From Acidobacteriota bacterium (GTDB lineage Bacteria; Acidobacteriota; Thermoanaerobaculia; Multivoradales; JAGPDF01), in assembly GCA_014584695.1 (NCBI GenBank), contig JACTMI010000046.1:53771-117770 (forward strand): a stretch of DNA of 64,000 nt, written 5' to 3'. Each line of letters starts with the position of its first letter. The first letter of the stretch is position 1. The notes below the pieces were generated by a model. It searched no databases. It was not told where the DNA came from and was given only the letters and a program-made list of their open reading frames with translations. Below, one piece after another: positions 57,001-64,000 of the stretch. A program made the translations under genes and the position numbers.

Positions 57001-57705
57001 TCAGCGACGATGGCGGAAGCGGAACCGGAGGACGTCGACCAGCATGCGCGCGGCGTCGCGCAGAGGGTGGACCGTCGAGGCGGGCGAGTCGTGCCAGGTG
57101 ACGCCGACCTCGACGACGCGATGTCCCCGCCGCTCGGCCAGCCACAGCAACTCGACGTCGTAAGCGAAGCGGTCGATCGTGAGCGCGGCGAACAGCGAGC
57201 GGGCCAGATCGCCCTCGAGCAGCTTGAACCCGCACTGGGTGTCCTGGTGCCGCGCCACCCCGAGCAGCCGCAGGATCCGGTTGAAGGTCTTGCCCATCCA
57301 CTCGCGGTGACGGGGCTGATGTCGCGTGATGCGCGAGTCGGCGACGGCGCGGCTGCCGATCACCACCGGCGCCGCGCCGAGCTCGGGCTCGAGCCGCGCG
57401 AGCTCCGTGATCGGCGTCGACAGGTCGGCGTCGGTGAGCAACACCAACCGGCCGCGGCTCGCCGCGACACCGGCGCGCAGCGCCGCGCCCTTGCCGCGGT
57501 TGCGATCGAGGCGGATCGTGCGGACGCCGCGCGGGGCGAAGGTCGTGGCGATCGAGGCGGTGGCGTCGGTCGAGCCGTCGTCGACGATCAGGACTTCGAA
57601 TGCCTGGCCGCGGCCCTCGACGAAAGCCAGCACCGACTCGAGCGTCGGCGCGAGCCGTTGCGCTTCGTTGAACGCCGGGATCACCACCGAGAGATCCGGG
57701 ATCAC
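57001..57705 (-). CDS. Polyprenol-phosphate glycosyltransferase (DPG/DPM synthase-like GT2)
   Basis: A 234-residue enzyme: LSVVIPAFNEAQRL, VLIVDDGSTDAT, NRGKGAALRAG, LLTDADLSTPI (DAD as metal site) and QDTQCGFKLL. These mark dolichyl/undecaprenyl-phosphate beta-glucosyl or mannosyl transferases. Without the C-terminal membrane segments of some relatives it is probably membrane-associated. Start GTG at 57705. Confidence 0.88.
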   Translation of the reverse strand: MIPDLSVVIPAFNEAQRLAPTLESVLAFVEGRGQAFEVLIVDDGSTDATASIATTFAPRGVRTIRLDRNRGKGAALRAGVAASRGRLVLLTDADLSTPITELARLEPELGAAPVVIGSRAVADSRITRHQPRHREWMGKTFNRILRLLGVARHQDTQCGFKLLEGDLARSLFAALTIDRFAYDVELLWLAERRGHRVVEVGVTWHDSPASTVHPLRDAARMLVDVLRFRFRHRR

Positions 57706-57749
57706 GCCGGGATTCTACGCGGCGGGCGCAGCGGAGCCGGTCGTCGCGC

Positions 57750-58678
57750 TCAGACCAGGTCCGAGTCGGCGAGCGTCAGATAGAGCCGCCGGACGAGCTC
57801 CTGGTGCTCGAGGTCGGCGACGAACGAGCGCGCCGCGAGGCGCAGCTGCGGGTGCGGCTCGGCGCGCCAGCCGAGGTCGCGCAGCACGCCGGCCGCCTCG
57901 TCGTCGCCCGAGAGCCAGAGCTCGCCAGTAGCTCGAGATCCGCCGCGGACTCGCCGTCCCAGACCAGATCCGCCCAGCGCAGCCGCTCCGGCTCGCCGCG
58001 GACGACGGCCCAGGCGGCGGGCCGGCCGCGGCGCCGGACGCCGAGCTGCTCGTAGGCGACGCCGGGCCGGTCGAGGAAGCGCCGCCGGTGCCACGCGGCG
58101 TCGCGAACCGCCGCGAGCGGATAGCGGAGCGCGGCCGCCGACCAGAGCGCGTCGAGGCCACTCGCGTCGAAGCCGCGCTGGACCAGGCGGCGCGCGAGTC
58201 GTGAGGGGTGCGCGACCGGCGCAACCGGCGCCTGCAGGCGTGGCACCGCGGCCTCGGCGGGGTAGACACCGGTCGCGCGGCCGAGCTCGAGGGCCCGCAG
58301 GCTGGGAAAGCCGTAGAGCAGCTCGAGCCGGCCGGGGCCGCAGCAGCGCGCGACGAGCGACTCGATGGTGCGGGTGAGCGGCCCGCGGCGCCGGAACAGG
58401 CCGAGCTTGCGGCGCGTGAAGACGTCGACGATCTGGCCGGCGAGGAAATGGCGCTCCGGTCGCTGCATCTCGACGGGCAGCGCGGCGTAGTGGGCGACCA
58501 GCTCGCCGCGCGCATCGAACGCCACCTCGATCGCCCGACCGTGCGGCCGGGGATCGAACTTCCAGCGCCACTCCTCGAGCGAACGGCGGACGCCGAAGGC
58601 GCGTTCGAAGCCGTCGCGGACCGCCGGCTCGTCGGTCGGCCGCAGCGCGCGGATCTCGAGCGCGGGGTCGGCGGTCAC
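57750..58678 (-). pseudogene. GNAT-like acetyltransferase gene with a frameshift
   Basis: From the GTG at 58678 (overlapping the upstream stop as GTGA) the frame encodes a GNAT-like protein (LEIRALRPTDEPAVRDGFERAFG...). After ESAADLELLA near 57927 the coding sense jumps to another frame, GELWLSGDDEAAGVLRDLGW...LADSDLV, ending at 57750. Restoring one base would give about 309 residues. Both parts have normal codon use, so the change is recent or a sequencing error. Enzymes of this type often N-acylate amino sugars. Confidence 0.7.
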
Positions 58679-59754
58679 GAGCGCTCCGGCGCGCGGTAGT
58701 CCCAGCTGGAGAGCTCTCGTCCGGTGTCGGCCACGAGGCGCAGTCGATAGCTTCCGCCCGGCAGCCGCTCGCGCAGGTCGTCCGGCAGGGACCAACCGGC
58801 AGCGGGATGGAGGAGCCGCTCGGTGGCGGCGGGAAAGCCGCACCTCCGCGCGGCCAGCTCGAGCCAGCAAGTTGCCGTCGGCAGCTCCCCGGCGGCCAGT
58901 CGGGCCTCGACGCGCGCCGATGCCGGGTGACCCGCCGCGACGGGGGCTCGCTCGAGCCGGGCGAGCAGGCGGGCGAAACGAGCGCCGTACGTGCGCTCGC
59001 GAAAGCGGGCCGCGGCTTCGGCGAACCAGCCCGCGGATCGCGACTCGCGCAGGCTCGACTGCGCGTAGAGGTGCCAGGCGCGCGCGGCCGGCACGTAGCA
59101 GCTCGGCAGGCGCGCCGCCGCGAGGCGGGCGAGCCAGTCGGACTCCTCGAAGTAGAGGTGATAGCCCTCGTCGAACGGTCCGACCCGGCTCCAGGCGTCG
59201 CGACGGATGGCGAGCAGGGCCCCCGAGAGGGACCGGCTCGGGATCGGCCGGTCGGCCTCCCAATGGCGGCGCGCATGGCGGCGCCACCGCCGGCGCGCCC
59301 TGGCCGCCCAGAGCTCGGAGCGCTGCGCGAGCGCGGCAAGCAGCTCCCACCGGCGGGTCCGTTCCTCGGCTGGCGGCAGCCACCAACGCCCGGCCCGGTC
59401 CCACTCGAAGCGCGGTCCGGCCGCCGCGGCCCCCCGCTCCAAGGCGTCGAGCAGGGGCTCGAGCGCCCCCGGACGGAGCACGACATCCGGATTGGCCACC
59501 AGCAGGCGATCCGCGTCGACGGCGGCGATGCCCCGATTCACCCCCCCGGCGTAGCCGAGATTGCGGCCGGGTTCGATGCGCTCGATCGGCAGGTCTCGCC
59601 AGAGCACGCGCGAGTCCGGCTCGGAGCCGTTGTCGACCAGGACGATGCGCGCGGCCGCGCCGATCCGTTCCAGCTCGGCGCCGAACGCCTCGACCGCCGG
59701 GCGGACGAGCTCAGGGGTCCGATAGTGGACCAGGACGACGCCGACCGAGCTCAT
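58675..59754 (-). CDS. Family 2 glycosyltransferase
   Basis: A 359-residue GT2 enzyme: VGVVLVHYRTPELV, VLVDNGSEPDS, NLGYAGGVNRGI, LLVANPDVVL and YFEESDWLARL. The final 90 residues form an additional beta-rich domain. It sits between a GT4 (overlap ATGA) and the GNAT-like gene. Confidence 0.87.
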   Translation of the reverse strand: MSSVGVVLVHYRTPELVRPAVEAFGAELERIGAAARIVLVDNGSEPDSRVLWRDLPIERIEPGRNLGYAGGVNRGIAAVDADRLLVANPDVVLRPGALEPLLDALERGAAAAGPRFEWDRAGRWWLPPAEERTRRWELLAALAQRSELWAARARRRWRRHARRHWEADRPIPSRSLSGALLAIRRDAWSRVGPFDEGYHLYFEESDWLARLAAARLPSCYVPAARAWHLYAQSSLRESRSAGWFAEAAARFRERTYGARFARLLARLERAPVAAGHPASARVEARLAAGELPTATCWLELAARRCGFPAATERLLHPAAGWSLPDDLRERLPGGSYRLRLVADTGRELSSWDYRAPERS

Positions 59755-60764
59755 CGGGTACCGCCGGCCACGCCGGCCGCCCAGACGACGGCCGCCTCGA
59801 TCTCGGCGGCGATCCGCGGCGGCGCGAATCGGGCCGCGGCCCGGCGCGCGGCGCGCCGCTGCGCTCGCCACGTGGCCGGCGCATCGAGCAGCTCGGCGGC
59901 GGCCCGCGCGAAGGCCGCCTCGTCGTCGGGCGGCACCAGCCGGGCGCCGCGGCCCGCGGCGGTCATGAACTCGATCCCGGGGGTGGCCGAGGCGACCGCA
60001 GGCACCCCGAGCGCCATGGCTTCCAACAGGGGCAGACCGAAGCCCTCTTCGAGCCGGGTCGGAAAGAGGAGGAGGTCGCAGCTCGCCAGGGCGGCCTGCG
60101 CTCGACGGGGCGGGATCGATTGCAGATAGCGGTCGGGTGCCGCGATCGCCCGCTCGGCGGCCGAGAGCGGATAGACCGAGACCCGCAGCAGGCGGATCCG
60201 CCGGCCCGCCCGGCGGAGCCGGGCAATCGCCGCGAGACCGGTCGCGATCCCCTTGACCTCGGCCTCGAAGACGCCGAACAGGGCGACCCAGGGCCGCCCG
60301 CGCGGCGACCAGCGCCAGCGTGCTCGGAGGCCCGGCGCGAAGGCCGGCGGCGCCAGCCGCGCCGGGCGGCCGAAGCGCCGGCCGACCAGCTCGGCCAGCC
60401 GCGGCGTCACCGCGAGCGTGGGAACCGGCAGCGCGTACGCGGTCTCGATCGCCGGCCGATCAGCCGCGAAGTGCGGGATCTCGCCCTCGTAGCCCTGGCA
60501 GAAGTGGGCCACCGGTCCGAGCCCCAGCTCGCTGGCCCGACCGAGTGTCGTCCAGAAGGTCGCGACGACGAGGTCCTGAGCTTCGGAGAGGCGATGCCGT
60601 TCGAGATCGAGATAGGAGCCGGCGAAGCTGTAATCGGGGGGGAGGGGTCCCTCGCCGGCGACCGTCACCTGGTGCCCCCGCGCCGCCAGCAGCGCCGCGT
60701 GCTCCAGCACGACCTTGGTGCCGCCGCCGAGGTCGGGGCGGGCCAGGAGGTAGGTCAGGCGCAC
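59751..60764 (-). CDS. Family 4 glycosyltransferase
   Basis: A 337-residue GT-B enzyme. LARPDLGGGTKVVLEHAALLAARGH at the N-terminus and LLLFPTRLEEGFGLPLLEAMALGVPAVAS at the C-terminus (the EGFGLPLLEAM glutamate motif of GT4). The GTG at 60764 is preferred; it overlaps the methyltransferase gene by 10 bp. Confidence 0.9.
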   Translation of the reverse strand: MRLTYLLARPDLGGGTKVVLEHAALLAARGHQVTVAGEGPLPPDYSFAGSYLDLERHRLSEAQDLVVATFWTTLGRASELGLGPVAHFCQGYEGEIPHFAADRPAIETAYALPVPTLAVTPRLAELVGRRFGRPARLAPPAFAPGLRARWRWSPRGRPWVALFGVFEAEVKGIATGLAAIARLRRAGRRIRLLRVSVYPLSAAERAIAAPDRYLQSIPPRRAQAALASCDLLLFPTRLEEGFGLPLLEAMALGVPAVASATPGIEFMTAAGRGARLVPPDDEAAFARAAAELLDAPATWRAQRRAARRAAARFAPPRIAAEIEAAVVWAAGVAGGTR

Positions 60765-61912
60765 GATCGCGAGCCCTCCGGGCGCTCTCGCCGTGGGCGC
60801 AGGACCGCGGCCCATTGCGGTGCGGCGAGGATGCGTCGATCGAGGCCGGCCAGCCGGCCCAGCAAACTCGCCCGCCAGCGCAGGCGCCAGGGCAGGACGG
60901 GCGCGGGCAGGGGCTCGAGTCGCTCGACCTCGAACCCGGCCTCGCTGGCCCGCCAGGCGAACGAGTCGGGGGTCAGGACCGTGCGATGGTCGCGCGCCTG
61001 GACTCCGCTCAGGGTGGGGTCCCATCGTCCCTGGCCGAGCGCGGCGAGGACCGGGAACCAGGCCGAGTTGGGGAAGGCGACGATCAGCCGGCCATCCTCG
61101 GCCAGCCGATCGGAGATGAGCCGCAATATCCGCTCCGGCTGCTCGAGATGCTCCAAGACGTCCGCCATCACGACGCCGGCGAGAGGTCCCCGGATGGCGG
61201 CCAACGCCGCCTCGGCGCCGATGGCGAGCACGAGATCGAGTCGCCGCCGCGCCACCTGAGCCATCTCCCGGTCCGGCTCGACGCCGATCCAGTGCCAGCC
61301 GGGCGCGCGATGGCGCGCGGCGAACGCCCCGCCGCCGCAGCCGAGCTCGAGCCAGACCCCGGGCCGATCCGGCAAGTACGCGTCGAGCTCCGACCGCGGG
61401 TGGTCGGCCGGGTCGTTATAGCGGTAGACCCGCACCGTCGGCACCAGAGCGGTCGAGTCCGGAGGAGGCGGCCAACCCCGGCTCGCGAGCTCGACCGCCT
61501 GCTCCGCCGGGGCGACCGCGAAAGCGACTGGCGCCCCCGCCACCCCGCTCGCCTGGTGCCGGCGACGGGCCTCCCGCGCCGCTCGCCGCTCGTCCTCCAA
61601 CTCGGTGAAAGGGCCGCGGTCGACCGCCCAGCCGGTGTCACCCGGCAGTCCGCCGAGCCGCGGCACCCGCCAGGCCGGCGCGCTCGACCGGGCGGCGGCG
61701 AGCGCCAGGGCGAGCTCGGGTCGCGGCGCGCACCAGGGATCGTCGAGGACCGCCAGCACGGTGGCCTCGCCTGCGAGGGGCTCGGGGCCGCGGATCACCC
61801 GCCAGCCGGCGGCGCCGAAGCGCCCCGCGACCTGCTCGAGATGAGCGGCGAGGACGGGGCGCTGGGAGTCGGCACGGAGCCAGAGGCGGGGAGGCGCGGG
61901 ACGAGAGAGCAA
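60755..61912 (-). CDS. SAM-dependent methyltransferase of the polysaccharide cluster
   Basis: A 385-residue protein. The C-terminal half is a class I methyltransferase (VWLELGCGGGAFAAR, then GVVMADVLEHLEQPERIL). The N-terminal 170 residues are unrelated and may bind the glycan or a partner. In O-antigen clusters with Wzt-type transporters such enzymes often cap or methylate the chain end; this is inference from the neighbouring ABC gene. Confidence 0.85.
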   Translation of the reverse strand: MLSRPAPPRLWLRADSQRPVLAAHLEQVAGRFGAAGWRVIRGPEPLAGEATVLAVLDDPWCAPRPELALALAAARSSAPAWRVPRLGGLPGDTGWAVDRGPFTELEDERRAAREARRRHQASGVAGAPVAFAVAPAEQAVELASRGWPPPPDSTALVPTVRVYRYNDPADHPRSELDAYLPDRPGVWLELGCGGGAFAARHRAPGWHWIGVEPDREMAQVARRRLDLVLAIGAEAALAAIRGPLAGVVMADVLEHLEQPERILRLISDRLAEDGRLIVAFPNSAWFPVLAALGQGRWDPTLSGVQARDHRTVLTPDSFAWRASEAGFEVERLEPLPAPVLPWRLRWRASLLGRLAGLDRRILAAPQWAAVLRPRRERPEGSRSCA

Positions 61913-61965
61913 AGCGAGGCGATTCTAGGCCGTACCGGGGCGTTCGCTTCCCCTGGCTCCGCCGG

Positions 61966-63165
61966 TCAGGCCACGCGCCAGTGGTGCGCGACCTCGACCA
62001 GGCCCGGCACGAACCGGGGCGAGACAACGGCGAAGGCATCCGGGATCTGGCGCCGGTCGTAGACGTGCAGGCCCTGCTGGTCGAGCAGGAAAACCGTCAT
62101 CGAGAAGCTCCCCTTCGCGAGCGGCAAGTCGGGGACCTCGAGGCACAGATGATGGCGGGTCGCTCCGGTCGCGGCCGGATGGCCGGAGTAGTGGGTGGCG
62201 AAGGAGGCGACCGGCAGCCCGTCTTCGGCCCGATTCAGGCCGATAGCGACGTGGAACGCGAGCTCCGGGCTCGCGCACTCCCAGGCGACCTCGACCTCGA
62301 AGCGATCACCGCTGCGGTAGGCGGGCTGGTCCCCGGAGGCGCTCGCTTGGCGCACGGCGATCAGCCGCGCGGGACCGTTGGCGGCGCTCGCCAGATCCTC
62401 CGGCACGGCCTCAGCGGCGACCTCTCCCTGGCGCTGCTTGGCGAGCAGGTAGCGCTCGTACTCGCGCACCACGGCCTCCGTCTCACCGAGCGCGGCCACC
62501 CGCCCCTGCCGCAGCCAGAGCGCGCGCTCGCAGAAGGCCGAGACGTAGTACATCGCGTGCGAGCAGAACAGCAGCGTCTTGCCGCGCTCGACGAACTCGA
62601 GAATGCGATCCATGCACTTCTTCTGGAAATAGCCATCGCCGACCGAGAGCGCCTCGTCGATGATCAGGATGTCGGGATCGACCTGGGTGGCGATCGAGAA
62701 GCCGAGCCGCATCGCCATGCCGCTCGAGTACTGGCGCACCGGCTGGTCGATGAACTCGCCGAGCTCGCTCCAGGCGATGATCTCGGGGGTCTTGGCTCGC
62801 ACCTCTTCGGCGGAGAGGCCGAGCAGCGCGGCGTTGAGCTCGATGTTCTGGCGGCCGGTGAAGTCGGGGTGGAAGCCCGAGCCCAGCTCGAGCAGCGCCG
62901 CCACCCGGCCGTCGACGTCGAGACGGCCCGCGGAGGGGCGGGTCACTCCCGCGACCAGCTTGAGCAGCGTCGACTTGCCGGCGCCGTTCTCACCGACGAG
63001 CGCCAGACCCCGTCCCTTCTCCTGCTCGAAGCTGACGTCTTCCAGGGCGACGAACGGGCGGTGGCGGCGCGAGCCCGAGAGCAACTCGAGCAGGCGCGCC
63101 GCCGGGCTCGGGTAGATCCGGTAGCTCTTGCCGAGCCCGTGCGCGCAGATCGCGATCGCCATCAT
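61966..63165 (-). CDS. Polysaccharide export ABC transporter ATP-binding protein (Wzt-like)
   Basis: A 399-residue ATPase: Walker A GENGAGKST, signature YSSGMAMRLGF, Walker B DILIIDEALSVGD. After residue 250 comes a carbohydrate-binding Wzt_C-type beta domain that reads the chain end in known systems. The ATG at 63165 was chosen because AGGA lies just upstream. The membrane partner (Wzm) is not in the window and may lie to the right of it. Confidence 0.93.
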   Translation of the reverse strand: MMAIAICAHGLGKSYRIYPSPAARLLELLSGSRRHRPFVALEDVSFEQEKGRGLALVGENGAGKSTLLKLVAGVTRPSAGRLDVDGRVAALLELGSGFHPDFTGRQNIELNAALLGLSAEEVRAKTPEIIAWSELGEFIDQPVRQYSSGMAMRLGFSIATQVDPDILIIDEALSVGDGYFQKKCMDRILEFVERGKTLLFCSHAMYYVSAFCERALWLRQGRVAALGETEAVVREYERYLLAKQRQGEVAAEAVPEDLASAANGPARLIAVRQASASGDQPAYRSGDRFEVEVAWECASPELAFHVAIGLNRAEDGLPVASFATHYSGHPAATGATRHHLCLEVPDLPLAKGSFSMTVFLLDQQGLHVYDRRQIPDAFAVVSPRFVPGLVEVAHHWRVA

Positions 63166-63186
63166 GCCCATCCTAGACCGGGACAA

Positions 63187-63219
63187 AGAAAAACGGCGCG
63201 GACCGGAAGGTCCGCGCCG
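63187..63219 (-). terminator. Rho-independent terminator of the right-edge gene
   Basis: An 11-bp stem CGGCGCGGACC/GGTCCGCGCCG with a 4-nt loop, followed on the minus strand by TTTTTCTTTG. It ends transcription of the partial gene at 63244 just before the polysaccharide operon. Confidence 0.88.
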
Positions 63220-63243
63220 TTCGGAAAGCGACTGCTCGAGAGC

Positions 63244-64000
63244 TTAGTTCCAGCTCTTGTTCGGACGCTCGCCCTCGGCGACCGCCGCGGGGCAGTTGTA
63301 CTCGTCGAGATTGAAGAAGTTCCAGGTGCACTCGGCGAACGGATAGTCCGGACCCGAGGGGCCAATGATGATGCTCTGGGTGTCGCAGTACGAATCCAGC
63401 TGGATCGCGTTGAGACCGGCGCTGAACCGGCCCTCGGCGCTGTGGACCGACGACGCCCAGGCCAGCCAGGAAGGTCGGCCCGCCGTAGTTCTGGTTGAGG
63501 TTCATGTAGACCCAACCGGACTGCGGGGTGACGTCGAGCGAAGCGACCGAAACCGACTGCGCCTCGATCGGGAACAGCACCTCTTCCTGCGGGCAGGGGG
63601 AGATGGTGCAGACCGCCTCCGGGTTCTCCTGCTCGTCGAAGATGATGACCTGGCTCTCCGGAATCGGGAACCAGAACGGACCGGCGACGCAGCTGAAGCC
63701 GTCCTGATTCGGGAACTGCGAGTCCTTCCAGATCACGAAGTCGGTGCCACCGCTGAACGCCGCGTTCTGGTAGAACTGGGTCGCGTAGGTGGTGCCGAGC
63801 GGCTCGCGCAGGTCCGGCGCCGGAGTGACGCCAGCGTAGTTCGGGTAGCAGCGGTTGTAGAAGGTGCCCGCCTCGAGGAGCGCCTGGCCGATCAGATCCT
63901 GCGGCGCGGCGGCCTCGATGTGGACCAGGGTGTCGCCCTGGGCGAAGTTCTCGGCGTAGTTGATCCGGTACCACTCGCCCCACAGCACGTTGTCGTAGCG
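63244..64000 (-). CDS. Unknown protein, partial and apparently frameshifted
   Basis: The gene enters from the right edge and runs as one frame (...LWGEWYRINYAENFAQGD...FPIPESQVIIFDEQ...VYMNLNQNYGGPTFLAG). Near 63460-63466 the sense passes to another frame, ASSVHSAEGRFSAGLNAIQL...AVAEGERPNKSWN, which ends at the TAA at 63244-63246. Aromatic, Asn- and Cys-containing beta-type sequence suggests an exported protein, but the N-terminus is outside the window. A strong terminator follows. Confidence 0.65.

Overview
This is one stretch of a very GC-rich bacterial chromosome from a Gram-negative, aerobic organism. The evidence is outer-membrane proteins, a caa3-type oxidase, MurA, a lytic transglycosylase and O-antigen-type export genes. 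Gene content and style (SCO/cox block, PDZ-histidine kinase with an NtrC-type regulator, secreted YD-repeat protein, PIG-L/glycosyltransferase fusion) would fit an Acidobacteriota (Thermoanaerobaculia-like) or deltaproteobacterial genome. The sequence alone does not settle the phylum.

Layout. (1) 1-5.3 kb: a respiratory operon, SCO1 then coxB (fused to cytochrome c), coxA (type A2), coxC and coxD, followed by an HD phosphohydrolase. (2) 5.3-8.4 kb: a YkvA-like protein and a secreted trypsin-like protease. (3) 8.4-31.5 kb: a mobile, toxin-bearing island ending just beside a tRNA-Ala(GGC). (4) 31.9-35.2 kb: hflX, a TlpA-like thioredoxin, a beta-barrel protein and comF. (5) 35.2-41.4 kb: an outer-membrane protein and a two-component system behind a good sigma-54 promoter. 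(6) 41.5-49.9 kb: translation and cell-wall housekeeping (rpmE, prfA, prmC, murA, HIT, slt, ogt), interrupted by an Lrp/EamA pair. (7) 49.9-63.2 kb: surface-polysaccharide genes (glycosyltransferases, a PIG-L deacetylase fusion, methyltransferase, Wzt-like ABC ATPase) plus ppk2. (8) The right edge holds part of an unknown protein gene.

The island is the remarkable part. A full-length secreted Rhs protein (26065-31503, minus strand) carries a DUF2778/Tlde1-like peptidoglycan-targeting tip and overlaps a membrane-anchored immunity candidate by TGATG. Behind it lie two homologous modules (B: about 18.5-25.5 kb; A: about 11.7-18.4 kb). Each has the order: Xre repressor (plus strand), divergent promoter with a 17-bp palindromic operator, primase-helicase, tyrosine recombinase, a 0.8-1.2 kb structured non-coding region, an orphan Rhs tip and an immunity candidate. 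The constant part is conserved between modules, while the toxin and immunity genes differ. The operators and several hairpins have changed sequence but kept their pairing. Remnants of a third module (a primase fragment at 8430-8560 and a broken Rhs tip split by an IS256-family element) lie at the left end. I read this as a tandem array of integrative elements, each coupled to an alternative Rhs toxin tip. To my knowledge this arrangement, and the covarying structured region, have not been described, but no database search could be run.
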